A stretch of DNA of 64,000 bases, taken from positions 186,001 to 250,000 of the forward strand of contig NZ_JASGBJ010000001.1 in NCBI RefSeq assembly GCF_030053415.1, read 5' to 3'. The position numbers and the translations under genes are program-made. This DNA comes from Marinobacter sp. CHS3-4. GTDB taxonomy: Bacteria > Pseudomonadota > Gammaproteobacteria > Pseudomonadales > Oleiphilaceae. The notes below the pieces were generated by a model. It was given only the letters and a program-made list of their open reading frames with translations. It ran no database searches and was not told the DNA's origin. This document shows, piece after piece, positions 9,739-20,933 of this stretch; within the stretch, counting starts at the first letter, position 1, and every line of letters starts with the position of its first letter.

Positions 9739-11568
9739 CTAGCGTTCCGTAATGTCCTGCTCATCCTCAGTGTCGCTTCCGTCTTCACTCTGGTTTTGCT
9801 GTTCCCAAAGCCGCGCGTAATAGCCGCCCCGTGCCAGAAGCTGTTCATGACGACCGCTTTCAACAATGCGACCGCCATCCATCACCAGGAGGGTGTCCGC
9901 ATCCCTGGTCGTTGACAAGCGATGCGCAATAACCAGAGTCGTACGGTGTGAACTGACCTCTTTCAACGCCCCAAGAATGGCCTGCTCAGACAGCGAATCC
10001 AGTGACGAGGTCGCCTCATCCAGAATGAGCAGTGGCGGGTTTTTCAAAATTACCCGGGCAATCGCCACGCGCTGCTTCTCACCGCCGGAGAGCTTCAAAC
10101 CACGCTCACCGACCTGTGTTTCGTAACCTTCAGGTAGTCCGAGAATGAACTGCTCCAGATGCGCCATTCGTGCCGCCTGATGCACCTCTTCCTCCGTCGC
10201 AGACGGCCGACCGTAGGCCAGGTTGCGATACAGCGTGTCGTTAAACAGCACCGTGTCCTGCGGAACCACACCGATGGCCGACCGCAGACTTTGTTGAGTC
10301 ACCTCACGGATATCCTGGCCATCAATGGTGATAGCGCCCTGATCGACGTCATAGAAACGAAACAGCAATCGGGCCAACGTGGATTTGCCGGCGCCGCTGG
10401 CGCCCACGACCGCGACTTTATGGCCCGCCGGGATGGTGAAGCTGACCCCCTGAATGATCGACCGGTCCCGTCGATAGGCGAAATGCACGTCCTCAAAACG
10501 TACTTCTCCCTGCGCAACCTTCAGCTCGGTGGCAGTATCGCGGTCCACGATGGTCGGTTCGTCCCCCAATAACGCAAACAGTCGCTCGACATTCACCAGC
10601 GACTGGCGAATCTCCCGGTAGACGAAACCCAGAGCATTAAGGGGAATGAACAATTGAAGCAGGTAGGCGTTGATCATGGTGAAATCGCCCAGAGTAATCT
10701 CGCCACTGGCCACTTCCTGCACCGCCATCGCCATGATGGCAATCATCGCCAGACCGATGATCAGCGCCTGACCGGAATTCAGTGCCGCCAGGGACAGACG
10801 GTTTTTCAGTCGAGCCTGCTCCCAGTCCTCGAGGTCCCGATCGTACACCTCCGCTTCAAACTGCTCGTTGTTGAAGTATTTGACGGTTTCGTAGTTCAGC
10901 AGGCTGTCGACGGCACGGGAATTGGACTGGTTGTCCCGGGCATTGGCTTCGCGCACAAACTTGGTCCGCCATTCCGTCACCTTGATGGAAAACACCACGT
11001 ACACGATCACCGCCACCAGGATAGCCAGCACGTAACCCACGTTAAACGCGAAAAACAGAATGCCCGCCACTAAAAAGATCTCAAGCAGCGTCGGCACAAT
11101 GTTGAACAGGGTGAATCGCAGCAGAAAACTGATACCGGTAGTGCCGCGCTCAATATCTCGCGTCAGGCCACCGGTTTTCCGATCAAGATGGAACGCCAGC
11201 TCGCGATTGTGAAGATGCCGGAACACGCGCAAAGACACACGCCGCATGGCACGTTCTGCGACCCGGGCGAACACCGCATCCCGCAGTTCGCTGAACAACG
11301 TGCTACTGAACCGTAGCAAGCCATAGGCCGCCACCAGCAATAATGGAATCCACAGCAGCAGCTCGCCCTCGCGTCCCTGATCCAGATAATCCACGATGTA
11401 TTTCAGTGCCACCGGCGTGGCGACAGTGGCCAGTTTGGCAAAGATCAGGCAGCCAGCCGCCAGAAACACCCGACCACGAAATTCGGCCAGATAAGGCCAC
11501 AGCCCGGCAATGATTCGCCAGTTGGGTTTGTGATTGGCAGGGTAGTCGTTGTCAGCGTAGGCGCGCAA
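9739..11568 (-). CDS. ABC exporter, Atm1/ABCB7-like half-transporter (permease fused to ATPase)
   Basis: 609 residues: six transmembrane helices (about 20-310) followed by an ATPase domain with VVGASGAGKST (Walker A), LSGGEKQR (signature) and LLILDEATSSLD (Walker B). The N-terminal PVALKYIVDYLD and the YETVKYFNNEQFE segment are typical of the Atm1/HMT1 group, which exports glutathione conjugates or sulfur compounds. The substrate here is inference. The start is TTG 11568, with AAGGAT 6 bases upstream; no in-frame ATG was seen further up. It is divergent from a second ABC exporter; the two probably act as separate homodimers. Confidence 0.82.
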   Translation of the reverse strand: MRAYADNDYPANHKPNWRIIAGLWPYLAEFRGRVFLAAGCLIFAKLATVATPVALKYIVDYLDQGREGELLLWIPLLLVAAYGLLRFSSTLFSELRDAVFARVAERAMRRVSLRVFRHLHNRELAFHLDRKTGGLTRDIERGTTGISFLLRFTLFNIVPTLLEIFLVAGILFFAFNVGYVLAILVAVIVYVVFSIKVTEWRTKFVREANARDNQSNSRAVDSLLNYETVKYFNNEQFEAEVYDRDLEDWEQARLKNRLSLAALNSGQALIIGLAMIAIMAMAVQEVASGEITLGDFTMINAYLLQLFIPLNALGFVYREIRQSLVNVERLFALLGDEPTIVDRDTATELKVAQGEVRFEDVHFAYRRDRSIIQGVSFTIPAGHKVAVVGASGAGKSTLARLLFRFYDVDQGAITIDGQDIREVTQQSLRSAIGVVPQDTVLFNDTLYRNLAYGRPSATEEEVHQAARMAHLEQFILGLPEGYETQVGERGLKLSGGEKQRVAIARVILKNPPLLILDEATSSLDSLSEQAILGALKEVSSHRTTLVIAHRLSTTRDADTLLVMDGGRIVESGRHEQLLARGGYYARLWEQQNQSEDGSDTEDEQDITER

Positions 11569-11618
11569 AAGGGTATCCTTAGCGGTTTCGGTAAAGTCGA
11601 CTTGCGCCGGATGGGCGT

Positions 11619-13460
11619 ATGATAAAAGCGAGCGCTATGTTACAGCCATACGCTCACTCGTTCACCTCGGCCCATTTCCAACCGATCAGGAGTTGCATCA
11701 TCAAACCCACGCATCGTCGCGCACTCGAGTTGGCACGAACCTTTATCAGCCCATATAAAAAAGCGGTAGCGGGTGCCATGACGGCCCTCGTGTTCACCGC
11801 CGGTGTGACCCTAGGGCTGGGCCAGGGGCTTCGGTTACTGGTCGATCAGGGCCTGGCCACCCAGTCACCGGCCATGCTGTCCCAATCCATTGGCGTATTT
11901 TTCGTGCTTGTGGTGGCACTGGCCTTCGGCTCATTCGCGCGTTTCTATCTGGTAAGCTGGATTGGCGAGCGGGTGGTGGCGGATATTCGCAAGCAAGTGT
12001 TCAATCATCTGATTGATCTGCACCCCGGGTTCTATGAACAGAACCGGAGTCTGGAGATTCAGTCCCGGTTCACGGCCGACACCACGGTGTTGCAATCGGT
12101 GATCGGCTCCACGGTTTCGATTGCGCTTCGCAACAGCCTGATGCTGGTTGGCGGCCTGATTCTGTTGTTTGTCACAAACGCCAAACTCGCAAGCATCATA
12201 TTGCTTGGCTTTCCCCTGGTGATCGTACCCATCCTGATATACGGCCGCCGTGTACGAAGCCTCTCGCGATTGAGCCAGGATCGTGTCGCGGAAGTGGGTA
12301 GCTATGTCGGGGAGAATCTGACCCAGATCAAAACCGTTCAGGCCTTCAATCACCAACCCCACGATCGAGCGTTTTTCAGCAAGGTCGCCGAGGATGCGTT
12401 CGACGTTGCCCGCACCCGCATTCGCCAGCGGGCCTGGCTAACCACCATTGCCATCACTCTGGTGATGGGGGCGGTAGGCATCGTCTTGTGGATCGGCGGC
12501 CTGGATGTGATCTCAGGGCGGACCAGCCCCGGTGAATTGGCCGCGTTTGTGTTTTACAGCTTGCTGGTGGGACTGGCAGCGGGTGCCATCAGTGAGGTGA
12601 TTGGTGAGCTACAGCGGGCTGCTGGCGCTGCGGCAAGGATCTTTGAGCTACTGCAGACCGAGAGCGAACTACCCGCCGATGCGGCATCAAGCAGGTCGCT
12701 TGAACGCCCGGTAAAAGGCAGGCTGAACTTTCAGCAGCTGGATTTCTGCTATCCCTCCAGGCCCGAACGGCTGGTGATCAGTCAATTATCTGTATCCATT
12801 AACGCGGGAGAAACCATTGCGCTGGTCGGGCCTTCTGGCGCCGGTAAATCCACCCTGTTCGATCTGATGCTGCGCTTCTATGATCCGGTCCGGGGCCGAA
12901 TTTTGCTGGACGGTGTGGACATAAGAGAGCTATCGCTTCGCGAACTCAGGCAATGCTTTGCCCTAGTGCCCCAATCACCAGCGCTTTTTCACGGCACCAT
13001 TGCGGACAACATTCGTTATGCCCGGCCCGAGGCCACCCACCAGGAAATGACCGAAGCGGCCCGAATCGCCCACGCTCACGAATTTATTCTGGGACTTCCA
13101 AGCGGTTATGACACCCGCCTGGGAGATGGTGGTATCGGCCTGTCAGGGGGGCAACGACAAAGGTTGGCCATTGCCCGTGCACTGCTGGCGAACGCACCTA
13201 TACTGCTATTAGATGAAGCGACCAGTGCATTGGATGCCGAGAGTGAATACCTGATCCAGCAAGCCATGCCAGACCTGATGTCGAATCGCACAACTCTGGT
13301 GATTGCCCATCGTCTGGCAACAGTGCAGCATGCAGACAGGATCATCGTGCTGGATCAGGGCAAACTTCAGGACATCGGCACCCACGACGAGCTGGTTCAA
13401 CGCAACCCTCTGTATCGCAAACTGTCGCGACTTCAGTTCCGCGAAAGCCAGACAGGGTGA
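11619..13460 (+). CDS. ABC exporter, MsbA/LmrA-like half-transporter (permease fused to ATPase)
   Basis: 613 residues as drawn. Six transmembrane helices lie in residues ~55-330. The ATPase domain has VGPSGAGKST (~402), LSGGQRQR (~507) and LLLLDEATSALD (~529). It resembles multidrug/lipid ABC exporters; the substrate is unknown. The start is doubtful. ATG 11619 lies within a possible -10 (TATGAT, 11618-11623). The conserved protein seems to begin near PTHRRALELARTF (about residue 30). A strong AGGAG (11688-11692) precedes two ATC codons rather than a normal start; ATG 11637 is another option. A terminator follows at 13480. Confidence 0.82.
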   Translation: MIKASAMLQPYAHSFTSAHFQPIRSCIIKPTHRRALELARTFISPYKKAVAGAMTALVFTAGVTLGLGQGLRLLVDQGLATQSPAMLSQSIGVFFVLVVALAFGSFARFYLVSWIGERVVADIRKQVFNHLIDLHPGFYEQNRSLEIQSRFTADTTVLQSVIGSTVSIALRNSLMLVGGLILLFVTNAKLASIILLGFPLVIVPILIYGRRVRSLSRLSQDRVAEVGSYVGENLTQIKTVQAFNHQPHDRAFFSKVAEDAFDVARTRIRQRAWLTTIAITLVMGAVGIVLWIGGLDVISGRTSPGELAAFVFYSLLVGLAAGAISEVIGELQRAAGAAARIFELLQTESELPADAASSRSLERPVKGRLNFQQLDFCYPSRPERLVISQLSVSINAGETIALVGPSGAGKSTLFDLMLRFYDPVRGRILLDGVDIRELSLRELRQCFALVPQSPALFHGTIADNIRYARPEATHQEMTEAARIAHAHEFILGLPSGYDTRLGDGGIGLSGGQRQRLAIARALLANAPILLLDEATSALDAESEYLIQQAMPDLMSNRTTLVIAHRLATVQHADRIIVLDQGKLQDIGTHDELVQRNPLYRKLSRLQFRESQTG

Positions 13461-13479
13461 CTAACGTATAAGCCTAGGA

Positions 13480-13509
13480 GCGCCTTCACCCTGAAATGAA
13501 GGCGCATTT
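13480..13509 (+). terminator. intrinsic terminator after the ABC exporter
   Basis: GCGCCTTCA (13480-13488) pairs perfectly with TGAAGGCGC (13497-13505) around a short loop and is followed by ATTTT. It separates the exporter from gabT. Confidence 0.8.
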
Positions 13510-13551
13510 TCTGTATGATGGTGGGTCTAAATTGATTTGAGGAGAGGCAAA

Positions 13552-14826
13552 GTGACGAACAAAGAATTGCAGGCACTCAAAGAACGCTATGTTGCGGCCG
13601 GCGCGGCCAGCCCTAACGAGCAGTTCGCAGACCATGCAACCAATGCCGAACTCTGGGATGCCGATGGCAAGCGCATGATCGACTTTGCGGGCGGTATCGG
13701 CGTATTGAACCTTGGGCATCGCCACCCGAAAGTGGTCGAAGCCGTCAAGGCTCAGCTTGACAAGGTGATGCATACCTGCCAGACCGTCATGCCCTATGAA
13801 GGTTACGTTCGAGTTGCCGAAAAACTGAGTGGCGTAGTACCGGTTCGTGGCCACGCGAAAGTGATGCTGGCGAACAGTGGCGCCGAAGCACTGGAAAATG
13901 CGGTGAAGATTGCCCGCGCAGCGACCGGTCGCACCAACGTCATCTGTTTCGACGGCGGCTACCATGGCCGTACTTTCTACACCATGGCGATGAACGGTAA
14001 AGCCGCTCCCTATCAAACAGATTTCGGGCCGATGCCCGGCACTGTCTACCGCGCTCCTTACCCAGTGCCTTACCACGGTGTTGATGAGGACGAAGCCATT
14101 CGCGGTCTGAAAATGGCCATGAAAGCGGATTCCCCCGCCAAAGACACTGCCGCCATCATTATCGAGCCAGTCCTGGGTGAGGGTGGTTTCTATGCCGCAC
14201 CGGCCAGTTTCCTGAAGAAGATCCGCGAGATCTGCGACGAGCACGGCATCATCATGATCTGTGACGAAGTGCAGAGCGGCTTCGGTCGTACCGGTAAGAT
14301 GTTCGCCATCGAGCACAGCGGCGTTGAGCCAGACATGATGACCATGGCGAAGAGTATGGCCGACGGCATGCCGATTTCTGCGATTGTCGGTACCGACAAG
14401 ATCATGGATTCGTCCGGGCCGAATTCGCTGGGTGGCACCTACACGGGCAGCCCGACCGCCTGTGCCGCAGCGCTTGCAGTAATGGAAGTCTTTGAAACTG
14501 AAGACATTCTTGGGAAAAGCCAGCGTCTGGGCGAGAAATTGAATCAGCGTTTCCAGCAGTGGCAAGAGCAGTTCCCTCACGTTGATAACGTGCGGAACCT
14601 TGGCCCAATGGCCGCGATCGAGTTGGTCACCGACAAGACCAGCAAGGAGCCACGTGCTGACTTCGCGGGAGCCGTGACCAAGTACTGCAAAGAGCACGGT
14701 CTGATCCTGCTCAGCTGTGGTATGTACGGCAACACCATCCGCTTCCTGATGCCCGTCACCATTGAGGACGAGGTTCTGGAAGAGGGTCTGACGATTGTTG
14801 AAAACGCGTTGAAAGAGTTGGGTTAA
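13552..14826 (+). CDS. gabT: 4-aminobutyrate--2-oxoglutarate aminotransferase GabT
   Basis: Class III PLP aminotransferase, 424 residues (E. coli GabT 426), converting GABA and 2-oxoglutarate to succinate semialdehyde and glutamate. Visible motifs: DFAGGIGVLNLGHRHP near the N terminus, NSGAEALENAVKIAR for phosphate/PLP contacts, CDEVQSGFGRTG, and MAKSMADGMP with the PLP lysine. I chose GTG 13552 because GGAGAGG ends 5 bases before it; the in-frame TTG at 13537 overlaps that Shine-Dalgarno. A partner gabD is not adjacent. A strong terminator follows. Confidence 0.92.
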   Translation: MTNKELQALKERYVAAGAASPNEQFADHATNAELWDADGKRMIDFAGGIGVLNLGHRHPKVVEAVKAQLDKVMHTCQTVMPYEGYVRVAEKLSGVVPVRGHAKVMLANSGAEALENAVKIARAATGRTNVICFDGGYHGRTFYTMAMNGKAAPYQTDFGPMPGTVYRAPYPVPYHGVDEDEAIRGLKMAMKADSPAKDTAAIIIEPVLGEGGFYAAPASFLKKIREICDEHGIIMICDEVQSGFGRTGKMFAIEHSGVEPDMMTMAKSMADGMPISAIVGTDKIMDSSGPNSLGGTYTGSPTACAAALAVMEVFETEDILGKSQRLGEKLNQRFQQWQEQFPHVDNVRNLGPMAAIELVTDKTSKEPRADFAGAVTKYCKEHGLILLSCGMYGNTIRFLMPVTIEDEVLEEGLTIVENALKELG

Positions 14827-14872
14827 CACCGTCGTCGACCCGGACTCTTGTCAGAACGCCTCTGGCAATCAA

Positions 14873-14904
14873 AAACCGATCGGGGAAACCCGATCGGTTT
14901 TTTT
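14873..14904 (+). terminator. intrinsic terminator of gabT
   Basis: A perfect 12-bp stem (AAACCGATCGGG with CCCGATCGGTTT), a GAAA tetraloop and a run of T. The A-rich 5' arm makes it potentially bidirectional. Confidence 0.93.
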
Positions 14905-14952
14905 ATGTCTGAAGCTTGGAACCTGTCCTTTCAGGGATTTTTAAAATCGGCG

Positions 14953-14958
14953 TATACT
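14953..14958 (+). promoter_or_regulatory. possible -10 box for the VC0807-family gene
   Basis: TATACT, 30 bases before the ATG at 14989, downstream of the gabT terminator. A 17-base spacer leads to only a weak -35 (TTCAGG, 14930-14935). Confidence 0.4.
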
Positions 14959-14988
14959 GCCCCCTTCACCTAATGTTCAGGCCGAATT

Positions 14989-15747
14989 ATGACCACCGAT
15001 TCCAGTAACCAAATACCAACCCATAAACCCAGGCCCTGGATTGACCTGCTTGTGAGCATCATCATTCCTTCCGTTATCCTGATGAAGCTCTCTGGCGACG
15101 AATACCTTGGCAGTGTTATGGCGCTGGTTGTTGGCCTCGCTTTTCCGCTGGGATGGGGTCTATTCGAACTGGTCCGCTATCGAAAATACAATTTTATAGC
15201 GGTGCTGGGGCTGATCAGCGTGGGTTTAACCGGGGGCATTGGTTTGCTGGAACTGGACGCAGACTGGCTTGCGGTCAAAGAAGCCGCGGTACCAGCCGTG
15301 ATTGGCATTGCCGTGCTGATTTCGACTCGCACCCGATACCCGCTTGTTAAGACCCTGCTGTATAACCCGACCGTACTCAACGTCGACAAGATCCAGGGTG
15401 TGCTCGAGAAAAACAACAGTGAAGCCGAGTTCAACAGTCGACTGCAGAAAGCGAGCTACTTTTTCAGCCTGACTTTTCTGTTTTCCTCCATCATGAACTA
15501 CGTTCTGGCTAAATGGATTGTCACCAGTCCATCGGGGACGCAAGCGTTTAACGAAGAGCTTGGCCGTATGACGTTGGTCAGCTATCCCATGATCGCCATT
15601 CCCTCCATGATCATGATGATCGCGATCTTTTATTACCTCTGGCGTTCCATACGCCGATTGACCGGCTATACGCTGGAGGAAGTGATGGCCCCGCATCTCG
15701 CCGCCCAGCAGGAAGAGAAATCGTCGGACTCATCCCCTCGTTCCTGA
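14989..15747 (+). CDS. VC0807-family integral membrane protein
   Basis: 252 residues with six or so hydrophobic segments (about 18-35, 40-58, 67-85, 95-112, 150-170, 198-220) and charged ends. It resembles the VC0807/septation-protein-A-like family of unassigned function; the family call is from memory. ISTRTRYPLVKTLLYNP in the middle is a conserved-looking loop. It has its own -10 after the gabT terminator and is convergent with gyrB across a terminator at 15791. Confidence 0.7.
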   Translation: MTTDSSNQIPTHKPRPWIDLLVSIIIPSVILMKLSGDEYLGSVMALVVGLAFPLGWGLFELVRYRKYNFIAVLGLISVGLTGGIGLLELDADWLAVKEAAVPAVIGIAVLISTRTRYPLVKTLLYNPTVLNVDKIQGVLEKNNSEAEFNSRLQKASYFFSLTFLFSSIMNYVLAKWIVTSPSGTQAFNEELGRMTLVSYPMIAIPSMIMMIAIFYYLWRSIRRLTGYTLEEVMAPHLAAQQEEKSSDSSPRS

Positions 15748-15790
15748 ATACGAGGCGAGTGCTGATCTTGAAAAATTTCTGAGCATAACC

Positions 15791-15827
15791 AAAAACGCCC
15801 TGGCATCCGCGACGGGATGGCAGGGCG
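15791..15827 (-). terminator. intrinsic terminator of gyrB
   Basis: On the minus strand, GCGCCCTGCCATCC pairs with GGATGCCAGGGCG (one internal mismatch) and is followed by TTTTT. It lies 26 bases beyond the gyrB stop. Confidence 0.88.
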
Positions 15828-15852
15828 CTCCTTTGTTCTAATGACGCTTCGT

Positions 15853-18267
<2,415 letters not shown>

Positions 18268-18321
18268 TCAGAGACTCCTGAGGGTGATAACCCCGGTAGG
18301 GCGCGATCGCTCATCCGGGTT

Positions 18322-19455
18322 TTATTCTTCCGTCACTTTGCCATGTTCCACGTGGAACACTCGATAATCGGGCAAGGGTACTTGCCATAGCTCGTCAGGT
18401 TTAGGTGGCTCTATAGACGTGACAAAAACCTGGCATTTCAGCTGTTCCAGCTTTTGTGCCAACATCGCCCGGTGGCCAACGTCCAATTCCGCATTAATAT
18501 CATCAAGCAGAAAACTCACTTGTTTTCGCATTCCAGATAAAACCATCCCCTGGGCGATCTTCATTAAAATCACCAAGGTTTTCTGCTGCCCTCGGGAAAA
18601 GGTCTCTGCGACGGGTCTTCCCTGATATCTGAGCCTGATATCTGCTCGATTTGGACCATAAAGCGTATGGCCCATTTTCAGCTCCTGCTCTCGGTGCGCT
18701 TTCAACACATCACGCAACGGTTGGTTTCTATCCCAACCAGGAAAGAAATCCAACTTGAGCCCCTCAACCCAGGGGGCTGTCACTTCACCGACCAAGCGAA
18801 AAAACGCTTCGCAGAACACACTAAAGGTACGCTGCCTGGCCCCGTTCATCGCGTCTGCCAGATCTACATACTGCGCGTCCCATACCTTCATTAATGCTTC
18901 GTCTATTCTACCATTTCTGAGGATTTGATTCCGCTGTGATGTCACTCTCTGACACTGCTGCCACAAGGAACCGAAAGAAGGTTCCACGTGGAACACTAGC
19001 CAATCGAGGAACTGACGACGTTTTCCAGGACCACCAGCCACAATGTCAAAGACCCCAGGATCAATAACCGAAACCGGTAGATGCATCGCCAATACCGAGA
19101 GATTTCTGACCGGCTCACCGTCTAACCTGAGCGTCGTCTCTTTGGCACTAACATCCCGCGCAATACCCAACCGATGTCTGACAACGGACTCATCCTGATC
19201 AAGTGAATGTCTGGTTTCTTCCAGTCCCTGGTCCAGACCACCGAATACCGTCAATTTACTTTGCCCATGACTCACGACAGCCTGGTGCCGGTTCGCGCGA
19301 AAGGACCGGCCAAGACCCAGATAGCCAATCGCTTCCAGCACACTGGTCTTGCCACTGCCGTTCTCACCGTAGAGCAGATTAATAGAAGGGGAAAAGCGGA
19401 CTGGCGCACCCTGAAGATTCCGGAAGTGTTCCGTTTGTAGTTTGACGAGCGCCAT
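18322..19455 (-). CDS. recF: DNA replication/repair protein RecF
   Basis: SMC-like ATPase (377 residues) that works with RecO and RecR to load RecA at gaps. Walker A GENGSGKTS is at ~30, the ABC-like signature FSRGQQKT at ~290 and the Walker B FLLDDINAELD at ~315. GGATCT precedes the ATG. Unusually, two parS palindromes lie within its coding sequence, each encoding the peptide FHVE. An ABC1 kinase gene and an intrinsic terminator separate it from dnaN. recF probably shares a transcript with gyrB. Confidence 0.97.
   Translation of the reverse strand: MALVKLQTEHFRNLQGAPVRFSPSINLLYGENGSGKTSVLEAIGYLGLGRSFRANRHQAVVSHGQSKLTVFGGLDQGLEETRHSLDQDESVVRHRLGIARDVSAKETTLRLDGEPVRNLSVLAMHLPVSVIDPGVFDIVAGGPGKRRQFLDWLVFHVEPSFGSLWQQCQRVTSQRNQILRNGRIDEALMKVWDAQYVDLADAMNGARQRTFSVFCEAFFRLVGEVTAPWVEGLKLDFFPGWDRNQPLRDVLKAHREQELKMGHTLYGPNRADIRLRYQGRPVAETFSRGQQKTLVILMKIAQGMVLSGMRKQVSFLLDDINAELDVGHRAMLAQKLEQLKCQVFVTSIEPPKPDELWQVPLPDYRVFHVEHGKVTEE
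18344..18359. promoter_or_regulatory. parS centromere site 1 (within recF 3' end)
   Basis: Perfect 16-bp palindrome TGTTCCACGTGGAACA, differing from the classical TGTTTCACGTGAAACA only by a symmetric T-to-C/A-to-G change. That GTTCCACGTGGAAC form is the one used by pseudomonads. It is the likely nucleation site for the ParB encoded at 43,561. Confidence 0.9.
18980..18995. promoter_or_regulatory. parS centromere site 2 (inside recF)
   Basis: GGTTCCACGTGGAACA, containing the perfect 14-bp palindrome GTTCCACGTGGAAC (18981-18994). It lies 636 bp from the first site and about 5 kb from the dnaA-rpmH origin candidate. Confidence 0.88.
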
Positions 19456-19488
19456 AGATCCGAAATCTCAAGCCATCTTGGCTGGAAT

Positions 19489-19522
19489 AAAAAAAGGCAG
19501 CGAGCCATTCGGCGTCGCTGCC
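19489..19522 (-). terminator. intrinsic terminator between the ABC1 kinase gene and recF
   Basis: On the minus strand GGCAGCGA (19522-19515) pairs with TCGCTGCC (19503-19496) and is followed by seven T (19495-19489). It ends only 33 bases before the recF ATG. Confidence 0.88.
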
Positions 19523-19553
19523 CCAGTGTACAAAACCGCGGTTCTGAACGCGA

Positions 19554-20903
19554 TCAGTGCAACATATTCAAGCGCTCATCCATAAACACATCCATTTCCG
19601 GTGCCAGGATATGAACATAGCGATCGAAATACAGGAACTGCTTAAGTAGCAGCGCAAATTCGCGGGGGAAATGCAGCCCGTGTCCCTCGCCGATCTTGAC
19701 CATATCCATCAGGATATTATTAACATCGTCATCGGCTTGATCGGCGTAATAGGGCACGTCATCCGGGACCATGCGATCCATCTGCTGGTAGAGATTTCGA
19801 AGATCGTTCGCAAGATCACTCACAATGACTTTCTGGTGAGTAATGCCGATGCGCACCATCGCATCCGCCATACCATCAAAATTACCCACCATCACCGACG
19901 AAATAAAATCGCTTACGGCCGTCCAGGTATCCGGTCGAATGCGACCAACAATCCCAAAATCAATAAATCCCACCCGACCGTCTTTCAACACCATCAGGTT
20001 ACCCGCGTGAACGTCCGCGTGGAAAAACTCACATTGAGTCAGGCTTGAGAACCAGGTGTTCATGGCGGTAATCAAGGTTCGCTCCGGATCCCGAGCGTAG
20101 CCTCGAATACTTTCCAGATCCGTCAGTGGTACGCCGTGGAATCGCTCCATTGTCAAAATGCGTCGCGTGCTTGCCACCTCATACACTCTCGGCACCGTCG
20201 CATCTTCATTATGGGTGTTGTTGAGAAACTCGCGGAAAACCTTCAGATTGTTGGCTTCCTTGATGAAGTCACACTCCTCCATCATGGTGCGCTGAATCTC
20301 TTCAACGATTCCAGACATTGACGTCCAGGACAGTTTCGGTGCCAGCGTTTCCAAAATCTTCGCCGACAGATACAGGAAGTTCAGATCAGTCAGCAGTATG
20401 TTTTCCACACCGGGTTTCTGAACTTTGATCACCACCTCTTCGCCGGTGACCAGCTTGGCCGGGTGAACCTGGGCAATGGACGCTGAAGCCAGCGCGACCG
20501 GATCGATTTCAGAGAACACTTCTTCGATCGGTCTGCCCAGTTCCTGCCGAATGATCTTTCGGATAACGCTGTAGGGCAGGCTGGGGGTCCTATCCAGACA
20601 ATACTGGAATTCCTCAACGTAGGATTTCGGGAAGAAAGTAGGGGAGCTGGCAATGAATTGGCCCAGCTTGATGTAAGTTGCGCCCAGAGACTCGAACGTC
20701 TGGCGTAACAAACGAGGAGCGGGCGGGCGGTCGCCACGAACCCAATTGACACCGGTCCTTCCCAGAACCGATACGGTCTGTCCGATTCTCAGGGCACCTT
20801 TAAGACTGTTGGTCACCGTTCCCATAATAGATTTCCTTACTCTTCCGATAGACGACAGTTTCATCCGTTTCAAACTCTCGTTGTGCAAACTGAATAGCCC
20901 CAC
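19554..20903 (-). CDS. ABC1/UbiB (ADCK/AarF) family atypical kinase
   Basis: 449 residues from a GTG start; an ATG at 20864 (residue 14) is an alternative. Family marks: the KxGQ-type motif YIKLGQFIASSPTFFP at ~90, SIAQVHPA and VVIKVQKPGV (nucleotide-binding lysine) at ~150, FHADVHAGNLMV as the catalytic loop, and IDFGIVG as the metal-binding DFG. The usual DPHPGN loop is altered to DVHAGN. Unlike UbiB it has no C-terminal transmembrane pair and is shorter. Relatives support ubiquinone synthesis or lipid homeostasis; the role here is unknown. Its location between dnaN and recF is unusual. Confidence 0.85.
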   Translation of the reverse strand: MGLFSLHNESLKRMKLSSIGRVRKSIMGTVTNSLKGALRIGQTVSVLGRTGVNWVRGDRPPAPRLLRQTFESLGATYIKLGQFIASSPTFFPKSYVEEFQYCLDRTPSLPYSVIRKIIRQELGRPIEEVFSEIDPVALASASIAQVHPAKLVTGEEVVIKVQKPGVENILLTDLNFLYLSAKILETLAPKLSWTSMSGIVEEIQRTMMEECDFIKEANNLKVFREFLNNTHNEDATVPRVYEVASTRRILTMERFHGVPLTDLESIRGYARDPERTLITAMNTWFSSLTQCEFFHADVHAGNLMVLKDGRVGFIDFGIVGRIRPDTWTAVSDFISSVMVGNFDGMADAMVRIGITHQKVIVSDLANDLRNLYQQMDRMVPDDVPYYADQADDDVNNILMDMVKIGEGHGLHFPREFALLLKQFLYFDRYVHILAPEMDVFMDERLNMLH

Positions 20904-20933
20904 TGCTCAGGGTAAAACAACCCGACAAAGCGC

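Noticed and set aside
13486..14829. 447-codon open frame opposite gabT
   Set aside because: Antisense shadow; Gly/His/Val-rich translation without domain signals, and it would span the terminator at 13480-13509.
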